Positions 50,330-58,927 of a DNA stretch of 64,000 nt are shown here, piece by piece. Position numbers and translations under genes: made by a program. Source of the DNA: Haloferax sp046557615. GTDB taxonomy: Archaea; Halobacteriota; Halobacteria; Halobacteriales; Haloferacaceae. The stretch covers positions 930,001 through 994,000 of the forward strand of contig NZ_JBKIII010000001.1 of the NCBI RefSeq assembly GCF_046557615.1, in the 5' to 3' direction. The notes below the pieces were generated by a model. That model had not been told where the DNA came from, searched no databases, and saw only the letters and a list, made by a program, of their open reading frames with translations. Positions within the stretch are counted from its first letter, which is position 1; the number at the start of each line of letters is the position of its first letter.

Positions 50330-51421
50330 CTACTCGAAGACAGCGTCGAATGCCCGCGCCCCGAGCGGGTCGAACGTTCCAGCCGCGATATCTTCTGCGA
50401 CGTGTTCTACCGACGACGTGCCGACCAGTGCCGACGTGACGCCCGGCGCGCTCCGAGCGAAGTTGAGTGCGCGTTGTGCGGGCGTATCTCCCGAGAGTTG
50501 TGCATCGACCTGTTCGGGAATCTCGCGGGCGAGGTCGCCCTGTGCGATGCTCGCGCTCGTAAAGACGTGCAAGTCGTGTTCGTGGGCATACCACAGCGCG
50601 CTCGTCATCTCACCATCGTCGCCGACGTGGGCTTCGACGGTGAAGGCGTCGGCCATCAACACGTTGAACGGGAGTTGAACCGCTTCGAGTCCGTGGTCGT
50701 CGTTGCCGACGGTTTCGGCGGCGCGCTCGGCCCGGCGGACGATTTCGGGGAGCGAGAGATACGAGTCGTGGTCGGTGGGAACGCGAAATGCATCCCACGT
50801 GGCGACACCGTAGCGTCCGATATCACCTGTCGCAACGCGCGCTTCGAGGACTTCGAAAGCCGCTTCGATTCGGTCGTAGACGGTCTCTCTGTCGGCAATT
50901 TCTAACTGTGTCTCGGGATTGTGGAGGTAGTAGCAGTCGATGTGGTCGAGGTCCATCAAATCGAGCGAGCGGCCGACCATCTCGTCGATGAAGGCAGGGG
51001 CGATAGTGTGGCTTCCGTAGGCGAGTTCGTCAGTCGAGGCGAGGCCGGGGTCGATAACCGTCTCACGGACGTACTGGCCGGGGTTTTCAGGTCGCTCGCG
51101 GTCGAACGGGACGAACCCCGCTTTCGAGGCGACGAACACCGCATCCCGGTCGGTTTCAGCGTCTCGGAGCGCGTCGCCGACGACTCGCTCGGAGCGACTC
51201 ATTCGGTAGTTCGACGCCGTATCGACGAAGTTGATGCCACTCTCGAGTCCGAGCGTGATTGCCTCGCGGTAGTCCGCATCGACTTCGTCTGTCGGGTCGC
51301 CGAGGTACGTTCCGAGTGCGATGCTGGAGGTGACGCCGGGACCGAATCGCCGGAAGAACGTTCGTCCAAAACTGTCGCCGTATGCGTCGCGATAGGACCA
51401 CGTCGCCCGTCCTGAAGCCAT
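50330..51421 (-). CDS. Aldo/keto reductase family oxidoreductase
   Basis: A 363-residue AKR-fold protein. Family elements: SSIALGTYLGDPTDEVDADYREAI, FVDTASNYRMSRSERVVGDAL (containing the catalytic Asp and Tyr), VASKAG (catalytic Lys), a HIDCYYLHNPE region carrying the His, and SSVEHVAEDI near the C-terminus (NADPH-binding SSxxH). The four catalytic residues of the AKR tetrad appear present. The substrate is unknown. It is about 40 residues longer than typical AKRs at the N-terminus (MASGRATWSYRDAYGDSFG). Confidence 0.92.
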   Translation of the reverse strand: MASGRATWSYRDAYGDSFGRTFFRRFGPGVTSSIALGTYLGDPTDEVDADYREAITLGLESGINFVDTASNYRMSRSERVVGDALRDAETDRDAVFVASKAGFVPFDRERPENPGQYVRETVIDPGLASTDELAYGSHTIAPAFIDEMVGRSLDLMDLDHIDCYYLHNPETQLEIADRETVYDRIEAAFEVLEARVATGDIGRYGVATWDAFRVPTDHDSYLSLPEIVRRAERAAETVGNDDHGLEAVQLPFNVLMADAFTVEAHVGDDGEMTSALWYAHEHDLHVFTSASIAQGDLAREIPEQVDAQLSGDTPAQRALNFARSAPGVTSALVGTSSVEHVAEDIAAGTFDPLGARAFDAVFE

Positions 51422-51486
51422 GGACGCGGCTACGAGATGTGACGGTTAAGGGTCACCGGTCCGGCGGGAGGCCACCGGTCGAGAAC

Positions 51487-52671
51487 TCACACTTCGCCCG
51501 AGAGGGCATCGAAAATCCGTTCGACGAGGTCAGGCCGCGAGATATCGTGGCCGTCGCCGCCGTCGGTGGAGACTTCGGGACGGAGAATCTGTCCGCCACC
51601 CATCCGTGCGTGGCCGCCCGCGCTCGACCCACGATACTCGCTGACGGCGACTTCGAGAGTACGGCCCATGTGGACTCGGTCATCGCGCGAGCGACCCGAG
51701 AGATAGACGTTACCGTCACGTTCGCCGCAGACGACTGCCGCCGTGACGCCTTCGAGTTGGATGAGTTCGTCTGCCGCCTGCGGGATGGCATCGACGTTCG
51801 AGAGCGTCCCAATGTCGGCGACGGCGAATGGACCGCGAACGTCGCGCCCGGCGATTGCGCGGGCTTTCGCTTCGAGTACTTCGCGGGAGACCTCCGGGTT
51901 GGCGATGCGGTCGAGGTGGTCCTCGTTGACGCCCGGGAAGAGATAGCCTGCGGCCGCGAAGTCGGGGGCAGAACATCCGGAAGTGAGGTTCTTCGTATCC
52001 GTGAGGATGCCGTACAGGAGACCAGTCGAAACCTGCGACGGAACAGTGTACGTGGAGTTGACCTCACTCGCGTGCATGTCCGGTGGGACAGGTTTCGCAC
52101 CGATGTCACGGAAGTATTCGGCGACGATGCTCGAAGACGCGCCGTAGTCGGTTCGAACGTCAGTAAACGCCTCTCCGCCGCCATCGCCGGGGTGGTGGTC
52201 AACGACGGCGTAGGGGAGGACGCTCTCTGCACCGGCGAATCCGCGCGGCGAGTTGTGGTCGACGAGGACGACTGCTTCGGCTGCAAGGTCGCTGACGTGG
52301 TCGATAGAATGGAGGTCGAGGTCGAGAACGGTTCGGAACGCGCGGTTTTCTTGATGTCTGATTTGGCCTGCGAATTGGATGGTGGATGTTGTGCCGACCT
52401 GCTCGGCCAAGTTCGCAACGCCGATTGCGGCGGCCATCGCGTCGGGGTCGGGGTTCGGGTGCATGAGGACCGCGATTTCGTCAACGTCGCTCAGCGCGTC
52501 GATAAAGCGCGCGCCCATCGGACGCTTGAATCGGAGCGCAGCGTACACTCCCAGTCCGACGGCGACGATGCCGACGATAATTGCGGCGACGATTTCGGGG
52601 TAGGTGCTGACGAACGACTGTATCGCGCCAGTGACGCCAGGCATGTCAATCCCACCCACTGAACCTACCAT
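51487..52671 (-). CDS. Membrane-anchored DHH/DHHA1 phosphoesterase
   Basis: A 394-residue protein with one N-terminal membrane helix (about 24-45) followed by the DHH domain: IAVLMHPNPDPDAMAAAIG, VVLVDHNSPRG and YAVVDHHPGDGG (metal-binding DHH). The C-terminal DHHA1 domain has SRDDRVHMGRTLE and SAGGHARMGGGQI. Related enzymes include NrnA-type nano-RNases and c-di-AMP phosphodiesterases. The helix places the active site at the cytoplasmic face of the membrane. Two in-frame ATGs, 52671 and 52644, are possible starts. Confidence 0.9.
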   Translation of the reverse strand: MVGSVGGIDMPGVTGAIQSFVSTYPEIVAAIIVGIVAVGLGVYAALRFKRPMGARFIDALSDVDEIAVLMHPNPDPDAMAAAIGVANLAEQVGTTSTIQFAGQIRHQENRAFRTVLDLDLHSIDHVSDLAAEAVVLVDHNSPRGFAGAESVLPYAVVDHHPGDGGGEAFTDVRTDYGASSSIVAEYFRDIGAKPVPPDMHASEVNSTYTVPSQVSTGLLYGILTDTKNLTSGCSAPDFAAAGYLFPGVNEDHLDRIANPEVSREVLEAKARAIAGRDVRGPFAVADIGTLSNVDAIPQAADELIQLEGVTAAVVCGERDGNVYLSGRSRDDRVHMGRTLEVAVSEYRGSSAGGHARMGGGQILRPEVSTDGGDGHDISRPDLVERIFDALSGEV

Positions 52672-52771
52672 TACCCATCACGTCTAAGCCCGGCGGTATG
52701 AATATTCCCCCAAATCGATGTTTCACGAACGACAGAACATACGACTTGGTGAGGTGTTCACCGCCAGTGTA

Positions 52772-53668
52772 TCATTCACTTGACGCTCTATACGCATTAA
52801 TTGCGTCCTGGTACCCTTCCCGATACGTGGGGTAGAAAAAGTCGTAGCCGAGTTCTCTAATTCGGTCGTTCGAACAGCGTTTACTCGTCAAAATACGCCG
52901 TTTTGCCGCTTCCGAGAGGTCACCTTCTTCAAGTCGCTCTCGTTTCGACCGCTTTTCGGGACGCCGAACGCCGCACGCGTCGGCTAGATAATCCGCAAAG
53001 TCGTGTTTCGAAACGGGTTCGTCGTCTACGACGAGGACGACTTCGTCGCGAGCGCGACCAGTCTCCAAAAAGAACCGAACTGCACCAGCGGCATCGTCAC
53101 GGTGGACCATGTTCAGATACCCTGCGGTGACCGGCCCCTCGATGTATCGAGAGAGTCGATAGCGGTCGGGACCGTACAGTCCGGCAAATCGGGCGACAGT
53201 CCCTTCGAGACCCTGCTCGGCGGCGTACTCGCGGGCGACGCGCTCTGCTTCGGCGAGGACGCGCGTCTTGTCTGTCGTCGGGTCGAGTGGTGTCGATTCG
53301 TCCACGAATGCGCCGTCGTGGTCGCCGTAAACGCCCGTACTCGACGTGTAGACGAGTCGGTCGGGGGCGTCGTCGCGGGCGGCGAAGTGATCGATTGCAC
53401 TGCGAAGGCCCTCGACAAAGACGGTCTGGGCGGCGTCCGCGCCGCGGCCGCCGGAACTCGCGGCGAAGACGACGTGGTCCACGTCGGGAACTGCTTCGAG
53501 ACTTTCGGGGTCAGTTACGTCCGCACGAACGGGAGTCGCACCCGTCTCAGCGACGGAATCGAGACCATCGTCCGAGCGCCGAACGCCCCACACGTCGTGC
53601 CCCTCGGCGACGAGTTGTCGGGCGAGTTCGAGGCCGACGTAGCCACATCCGAGGATGGCGACCCTCAT
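52772..53668 (-). CDS. NAD-dependent epimerase/dehydratase-type SDR
   Basis: A 298-residue atypical short-chain dehydrogenase/reductase. The nucleotide-binding GCGYVGLELARQLVAEG is at the N-terminus and the VYTSSTGVYGDHDGAFVDE active-site region in the middle, with the typical extended-SDR T/S-x-x-x-Y spacing, and RFAGLYGPDR follows. It resembles YeeZ-type SDRs of unknown substrate. The ATG overlaps the stop of the upstream acidic protein gene as ATGA. A rare CTAG lies within this gene (near 52983). Confidence 0.88.
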   Translation of the reverse strand: MRVAILGCGYVGLELARQLVAEGHDVWGVRRSDDGLDSVAETGATPVRADVTDPESLEAVPDVDHVVFAASSGGRGADAAQTVFVEGLRSAIDHFAARDDAPDRLVYTSSTGVYGDHDGAFVDESTPLDPTTDKTRVLAEAERVAREYAAEQGLEGTVARFAGLYGPDRYRLSRYIEGPVTAGYLNMVHRDDAAGAVRFFLETGRARDEVVLVVDDEPVSKHDFADYLADACGVRRPEKRSKRERLEEGDLSEAAKRRILTSKRCSNDRIRELGYDFFYPTYREGYQDAINAYRASSE

Positions 53669-54084
53669 CGCTCGTTACGGACGGCAATCGCGTGGTGGAT
53701 GGCCGCAAGTTCGGAGAGTGGCGACGAGATTCGGCCTTCGATTGCCTGCTGGACTTCCTGCCCGGAGGCGTCGTAATCCACTTCTGCGGCGAGCGTATCG
53801 ACGTCGAGGATACCCGAGGTCATGCCCATGAGCAGGTGGTCGCGGTACTCGAAGACGATGGCGTCGGCGTCGGGATTGCCATCGACGTGTTCGAGAATCG
53901 AGGCGGCCTGTTCGAGCGTCAAATCGAGGACGCCATTTGCAACGGTCTCTTCCGAAACGTCTGCAGCGTCGGCCGCCGCATCAGTTCCAAGCGAGTCGAT
54001 TGCCGAGCGGAGTTCGTCGTCGTAGGCGGCACGAAGTTCGTCGAGTGAGACTGCGCCGGGTTGCTCTACGGCGTCGTATAACAT
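53665..54084 (-). CDS. Conserved haloarchaeal acidic protein, coupled to SDR
   Basis: A 139-residue acidic helical protein (MLYDAVEQPGAVSLDELRAA start; VFEYRDHLLMGMTSGILDVD in the middle; ISSPLSELAAIHHAIAVRNER at the end). It resembles a haloarchaeal family of unknown function (DUF5791 from memory). The ATG at 54084 is chosen over an earlier in-frame start because the extension lacks conservation. It overlaps the SDR start as ATGA, so the two are translated as a coupled pair. Confidence 0.75.
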   Translation of the reverse strand: MLYDAVEQPGAVSLDELRAAYDDELRSAIDSLGTDAAADAADVSEETVANGVLDLTLEQAASILEHVDGNPDADAIVFEYRDHLLMGMTSGILDVDTLAAEVDYDASGQEVQQAIEGRISSPLSELAAIHHAIAVRNER

Positions 54085-54138
54085 ACCCAGTGTTCGGAAG
54101 TCGGGCGGCAAAACGGTTATCACTCGGTGTGGGCAGTC

Positions 54139-57100
54139 TCAGACGATGCGGCAGTCAGAGGGGATTTCGCACCCCGGTCCACCGGCCCATCCTTCGGAGC
54201 GTTCGTCTGCGTTGCCGTCGATATCGCCGACACCGATACCCGTCGGTGGGACAGCGACGACGATTGGAACGCGCGTCTCGAAGTCGATGCGCTCGCCGTG
54301 GCCGACTCGTTCGCTCTCGCCATCGCTGTCCCAATCGAGGTCGACAGCAGACCCGTCGCGGGCGTAGGTGAGCGATTCGGTGTCGCCGCGGGCGTGGACG
54401 CGGAACTGCGCGAACTCACCTTTCAATTCGACGTCCCAGACGTTGACCGTCGCGTACCAGTAGCCCGGAACGGGCGCGACGGGCATCCCGGCAGGGACGC
54501 GCTTGAACGATTTGCCGAGTCGTTTTTCGAGCGTCTCGTTCAGTTTGTTCGAGACAGCGTCTTCGGTCGCGTTCATGACGACGTTGGTCGCCGCCTCCGC
54601 GAGTACGTCCTGTCGCATGGTGCGCGTCGTCTGGACGGTTCGATTGGTGAGTCGCTGTGGGACGGTTGCGCCGGGGGTTTGGCGTGCTTCGCGGAATGCG
54701 TTGGTGAGGCGGAGTTCGAGGATGTCGGCTTCAGTCGTCCCTTCTCCCGCGACTTCGATGGCGATGGCTCGTGCCGCAGACCCGTTGGCGATGGCGAGCG
54801 CGCGGTGGGCGCGGTTCGGCCATCGACCCAATCCATCTGTGAGCGCCGCGCGACGCTCGGTGAGCGTCAGGTCGGTGTGCGATTTCAACGTCTCGCGTGC
54901 GGCCTCTCTCGTCGGTGCCATCGCGCGAGTGAGCGCGATTTCGAGGTTGTCGCGTCGCGTCTGGAGCGTCTCGTTCGGCCCGGTTTCGGCGAGCGTCGAA
55001 TCGGCGGCGAGCAGGGCGGATGCGGCAACACGGAGCGGGACGCGACGACTACTCCCGAAGATGGGCGACAACACCGTGTCGGTCGCATCGCCGTAGGGGA
55101 GCGTGAACAGGTTGGTGTTGCGAGCGACGAGCGGATGGTACGTCGCATCTGTGCCGACGGCGGGCATAGTCGAGCCATCGAGACCGCTCAGAGAGAGGTA
55201 CATCGGGTCCGCGTCGGGTATGTACTGAATCTCAGACGAGACTTTCTGGACGTCGTTGTTGGGCGCAGATTCGAGCGTGCTTCGCGCGTCACGTGCCCCC
55301 TCGACAGCGGCAGAAAGCGACTCGATACCGGCGTCCTGTGCGGTCGATTCGGTCGCGTTCGTCGCGCGAGCGGTTTGGTTAGCCCGATTATCGAGGGCGG
55401 ACAGCAAGCGGTCGATGTATGCCGCGCGAGCGGCGATACGCGCACGGTCGGCAACCCCGTCGTAGGTATCTGGCGCGGCGACGAGTTCCGAGCGGTCGGC
55501 GCGAATCGACGCCGCGAGTTTACCCGCGGGGTTGACTTCGCCCGCGGCGATTTTCTGTGCGGGAACGGTCACCGTCCGATTTTTGACTCGCTGGTGGAGT
55601 GCGTACAGGTCCGCGCGAATCCACGGTTCGATGTCAGTCGGAGGGGTCGCCGAAACCGACCGTTCGAGTGCCACGTCGGACTCAAGAGCGTCGCGGGCGA
55701 GGCCGTCGAATCCGCCGTGAGTCGAGACGATATCGTCGCTCTCGGCCTTGGCTTCACCGAGGTTCTCACTCCTGAGGGCGCCACCGGATTCGAACACCGG
55801 GTTGATTGGGCGCGCTGGCCCCGGAAGCGTTCGGGGTTCGACGACGACGGCGATATCGACGCGATGCGTCGTGTTCGAGTGCTGTTGGGTCGTCAGCGTC
55901 TCGTTGCCCATACGCCACGTCCGCGTCGTCGTCGTCGTCTCAGAGACGAGACGCGACCCGGCGTCGGCAACGAACGACTCGTCCGTACCGGTGGGGAGGT
56001 GGGTTGGAAGCGTCGTCACCGACGACTCGCTTTCAGTGTGTGTCTCCACGAGTTCCCACTCCGGACCCAGTGAACTGCTTGTCCCTGCCGTGTCTGCGAC
56101 AGTTATCACGTCCGTGACGACGACCACGTCAGCACGGTAGGCGTCTTCGGAGAGGTCTGCTATCGACAGGCCGCCGTTACCGTCGAGGAGCGACACGAAC
56201 GCCGCGTCCGCCGCCGTGCCTGCCGAGACGCTTATCGTTCGGTTCGCTGGCACTGTCGGCGAGGGCGCTTCGGCCTGATTCGGGTCAGGAAGCGCGTTCG
56301 CCATCTCTGGCGCCACCGGGATGCCGCTCCGCGAGAGCATCGCTCGCGCACCTGCTTGGACTGCCGCACGGCCCATCGCTCCGCGGGCGTCGCGGTCGGT
56401 GGTGCCGAAGGTCTGTTGTTCGGTGAGCAGAACACCGGCGTTCGTTGCGAGTGCGGCGTGTTCGTTCGAGACGACGTTCTCGATTGGTAGGCCGCTGTAC
56501 TGGCCCCATCCGCGTGCCCACGCACTCGTCCAGAGCGCCGTCGTCACCGTTGCATCCAACGTCCCGCCGTCGAGGGCGTTCGCGTCGAGACGGCGCTCGA
56601 ACGTCTCTGTCTTCTCGTGGATGGCGAGAATCGGTGTTCGAACGCTAACCGTACTCGTGACGGGGTCGCTGGCGACGACACGGCCTTCGCGCGTCGCTTC
56701 GACTGAGATGTTCTCGACGGTCGCAACGAGGAGCGTTCCATTCTCTCGACTCTCGATAGACACCCGCGCGAGTAACGCCTGGAGGCTCGGTTCGTTCGAA
56801 ACGTTCGGGAGCGAAGCGCCTGCTCGAACGCCGTTTCGACCCGCCGAGATGGATTCCAAGCGCGATTTCGTCTCCAGAGCGATTCGTAAGCGAAGGTAGT
56901 CGTGGAAGGTGTTGTTCGCCGAGAGAACGCGTCCAACAGTCGTGTTTGCAGGTTTCGTCACTGGGTTGGCCGCGGCGTCGCGGGCGGCGTCACGGACTGC
57001 ACTGCGAACGGTTGCATCGACTTGTGCCGTCGCGCGGTCCATGGACACATCGACCCGCTGGTCCGTGACGAGCGACTGACCCGAGAGCGCCCCGGAGAAC

Positions 57101-57177
57101 GTCGCGCTCGAAACGAGGAGTAGCACGCCGAGCAGGGCGAACGGGACGCGGCCGCGCGTGTCGTCTGCGAGTCTCAT
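54139..57177 (-). CDS. Large exported pilus-cluster protein (DUF7286-like)
   Basis: A 1012-residue protein. The N-terminus (RGRVPFALLGVLLLVSSATFSGALSG) is one hydrophobic helix after a charged Arg, like a pilin-type or TadE-like anchor. Everything after it should lie outside the membrane: long helical and beta regions with about 15 N-x-S/T sequons (NNTF, NVSN, NGTL, NRTI, NRTV and others) and no further membrane helix. It ends CEIPSDCRIV, two cysteines near the C-terminus. The ATG at 57177 overlaps the upstream gene's stop as ATGA. It is the last gene of the assembly cluster and probably its largest surface component. Family number is from memory. Confidence 0.72.
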   Translation of the reverse strand: MRLADDTRGRVPFALLGVLLLVSSATFSGALSGQSLVTDQRVDVSMDRATAQVDATVRSAVRDAARDAAANPVTKPANTTVGRVLSANNTFHDYLRLRIALETKSRLESISAGRNGVRAGASLPNVSNEPSLQALLARVSIESRENGTLLVATVENISVEATREGRVVASDPVTSTVSVRTPILAIHEKTETFERRLDANALDGGTLDATVTTALWTSAWARGWGQYSGLPIENVVSNEHAALATNAGVLLTEQQTFGTTDRDARGAMGRAAVQAGARAMLSRSGIPVAPEMANALPDPNQAEAPSPTVPANRTISVSAGTAADAAFVSLLDGNGGLSIADLSEDAYRADVVVVTDVITVADTAGTSSSLGPEWELVETHTESESSVTTLPTHLPTGTDESFVADAGSRLVSETTTTTRTWRMGNETLTTQQHSNTTHRVDIAVVVEPRTLPGPARPINPVFESGGALRSENLGEAKAESDDIVSTHGGFDGLARDALESDVALERSVSATPPTDIEPWIRADLYALHQRVKNRTVTVPAQKIAAGEVNPAGKLAASIRADRSELVAAPDTYDGVADRARIAARAAYIDRLLSALDNRANQTARATNATESTAQDAGIESLSAAVEGARDARSTLESAPNNDVQKVSSEIQYIPDADPMYLSLSGLDGSTMPAVGTDATYHPLVARNTNLFTLPYGDATDTVLSPIFGSSRRVPLRVAASALLAADSTLAETGPNETLQTRRDNLEIALTRAMAPTREAARETLKSHTDLTLTERRAALTDGLGRWPNRAHRALAIANGSAARAIAIEVAGEGTTEADILELRLTNAFREARQTPGATVPQRLTNRTVQTTRTMRQDVLAEAATNVVMNATEDAVSNKLNETLEKRLGKSFKRVPAGMPVAPVPGYWYATVNVWDVELKGEFAQFRVHARGDTESLTYARDGSAVDLDWDSDGESERVGHGERIDFETRVPIVVAVPPTGIGVGDIDGNADERSEGWAGGPGCEIPSDCRIV

Positions 57178-58046
57178 CGCGGCCACGTCCGAACGACGAT
57201 GGAGATTCTGCCAACTGAGACGGCTTCAGCTGCGTCTCGTGGCGACTCGAATCGCTCGCGCATGTCCGATTCAAACCGAGTTGCCAGTCTTGCCGAGAGG
57301 TCCGCATTTGCCGCTTCGACGTCGGTGCGTGCGACATCTGGCCCGACAGAGGCGTTCAACAGTCCATCGGCGCGTTCGTATCGCGTTTGCATCAGCGTCG
57401 AAACCGGCTCGTCACCGTGGAGTGCGAGTCGGGCTCGTTCGGGTGGGAACAACCCCGCGATGGTGCGCTCGGCGACGACGCGCGAAACGGCATCGAATCC
57501 GTCGTCGCTGGCGTCGATTGCATCATCACGCGCAGCGGGAAACCCACTCGGAACGTGCAACGTTGCGCTGTGGACGGTCGCACCGGCGGGTGGGCGCTCT
57601 CCCAATCCATCGACTGCACGAATCGGTGCGCCGGGGTAGGGTGTCCACTGGATACCGACGTGGATGCCGCGTGCAGGGAGTTCTGCGGCGACGCGCTCGC
57701 CGACTCCGCGGCGAAGGTCGTCGCGGGCGTGCGCGAGTCGAACACCGCCTATCGTCACCGCACCGAGCGTGGCCCGAGCGAGGAGCCCTGCGAGGCTGCC
57801 GTGGGCCGTCCGGTCGAGTTCGCGGGGATCGACGCCGTTCGGTCCGAGAAGCGACGGGTCGGCGACGCGAACGCCGGGTTCGAGGTCGTAGTGGACTGTC
57901 GCCGTACTCGTTGCGAGCGCGTCGGCGATTCCGTCAGGGTCGAGTGATGCGTCGGATTGTGCTGGTTCAGTTTCGGTCGCAACGACGCCGATGCTGGCGC
58001 TGACGAGCAACAAACAGAGCGCAACGTCGAGTACGAGGTCGGTCAT
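57174..58046 (-). CDS. Pilus-cluster exported protein (DUF7284-like)
   Basis: A 290-residue protein with an N-terminal hydrophobic helix (MTDLVLDVALCLLLVSASIG) and a long external region containing TLHVPSGFPAARDDAIDASDDG and a charged C-terminal helical stretch. No catalytic motif is seen. It overlaps its neighbours by ATGA on both sides (58043-58046 and 57174-57177), so it belongs to the same coupled run. It is probably a minor structural or assembly component with its N-terminal helix in the membrane. Confidence 0.7.
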   Translation of the reverse strand: MTDLVLDVALCLLLVSASIGVVATETEPAQSDASLDPDGIADALATSTATVHYDLEPGVRVADPSLLGPNGVDPRELDRTAHGSLAGLLARATLGAVTIGGVRLAHARDDLRRGVGERVAAELPARGIHVGIQWTPYPGAPIRAVDGLGERPPAGATVHSATLHVPSGFPAARDDAIDASDDGFDAVSRVVAERTIAGLFPPERARLALHGDEPVSTLMQTRYERADGLLNASVGPDVARTDVEAANADLSARLATRFESDMRERFESPRDAAEAVSVGRISIVVRTWPR

Positions 58047-58441
58047 TGCCACACCTCCACGCGGAGCGTGCCAAAGCGAACGTCGCCGGGCGCGACACGG
58101 ATGCTGACGCGCGTCGTTGCTCGGTCAGCACTGGCTGGAGCGGAGCCAGTCGCGCCGAGAACGCGACGCGAGTCGCCAGCGGCAACGATGGCGCGGCAGG
58201 AGTAGCCGTCAGGACAGGACGCGAGAGGAGACGAGTGGTCCGGAAGCGAAACGACGCCAGTATCGTCTTCGAGTTCGGATTCGACTGCCGAGAGCGTCGT
58301 CTCGCCGAGGTTCCGCTCCGCAGTCGGAGACGAGTCGTCGAGAACGAGTGCGTAGGTCGAAATGGCCGCGCACACGACGAACAACGCCGTCAGTGCCGAC
58401 AGCGGCGAGAGTTGTCCCCTACGCGACGACGATGAGTGCAT
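58043..58441 (-). CDS. Pseudopilin-like protein (DUF7285-like)
   Basis: A 132-residue protein whose N-terminus reads SRRGQLSPLSALTALFVVCAAIS, a basic RRGQ followed by a hydrophobic helix, the layout of archaeal prepilins and TadE-like pseudopilins, in which the helix follows a cleavage site. The remainder is a small external domain with two cysteines (ASCPDGYSCRAIV), possibly disulfide-bonded. The gene overlaps the upstream gene by 23 bases and the downstream one by ATGA. Confidence 0.7.
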   Translation of the reverse strand: MHSSSSRRGQLSPLSALTALFVVCAAISTYALVLDDSSPTAERNLGETTLSAVESELEDDTGVVSLPDHSSPLASCPDGYSCRAIVAAGDSRRVLGATGSAPASADRATTRVSIRVAPGDVRFGTLRVEVWQ

Positions 58442-58889
58442 CAGACCCCTCCCACGAGATACGGCGAACGACGAGCGATTCTTCGGCGGCGTGCCACGAC
58501 GGGTCGGCCGTACGTGCGTCGACGAGTGCGGTTTCGAACGCCGTGCGAGTATCGAAAACCGCCTCCGGTGACGAACCCTGTGCAACTGCGGCGAGTGGTG
58601 TGTCGGGTGACGCAGGCGTGATTGGACCAAACGCGAACGTCGCGTGCGACGTTCCACCGTCGTTTCGGAGCGCGATTCGGTGCGTTCCGAGACGAACGGA
58701 ATCGGCGTGGAGTCGGACCGTTGCAGTCGCGTCGTACTCCGCAACAGCGACGCGGTCAACAGCGTCGGCGACACCGGCGGCGTCGGGTGCGGGATGTGAC
58801 GAAAGCCCGGCGACGACGCCGAGGAGGACGACCCCACCGACGGCGAGGGCAGTCCAGAGAGACAGCGATTCAACCGGTGCATCGAACAT
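58419..58889 (-). CDS. Pilus-cluster exported protein (DUF7283-like)
   Basis: A 156-residue protein with one N-terminal membrane helix (about 10-31: LSLWTALAVGGVVLLGVVAG) and an external beta-rich domain (YDATATVRLHADSVRLGTHRIALRN). It begins a coupled run (this gene, DUF7285-like, DUF7284-like, DUF7286-like) and is preceded by its own promoter with the shared operator motif. A pseudopilin-like minor subunit is the likeliest role, judged by size and position. Confidence 0.7.
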   Translation of the reverse strand: MFDAPVESLSLWTALAVGGVVLLGVVAGLSSHPAPDAAGVADAVDRVAVAEYDATATVRLHADSVRLGTHRIALRNDGGTSHATFAFGPITPASPDTPLAAVAQGSSPEAVFDTRTAFETALVDARTADPSWHAAEESLVVRRISWEGSDALIVVA

Positions 58890-58927
58890 AGCCCGGGGTG
58901 GCCCCGTCTCAGTATATAAACCTCCGC
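58890..58927 (-). promoter_or_regulatory. Promoter with operator-like palindrome CGGGGCCACCCCG (pilus cluster, copy 2)
   Basis: The whole 38-base gap holds a box A (GGTTTATATACT on the coding strand, about 58911-58922) and a perfect palindrome with five-base arms around CCA (58894-58906), five bases upstream of the start codon. The same arrangement occurs before the ATPase gene and the coiled-coil gene of this cluster. Confidence 0.6.

Noticed and set aside
54127..56073. A 648-residue frame antisense to the large pilus-cluster protein
   Set aside because: Arg-rich mirror translation without motifs; the minus strand has the ATGA-coupled exported protein with sequons.
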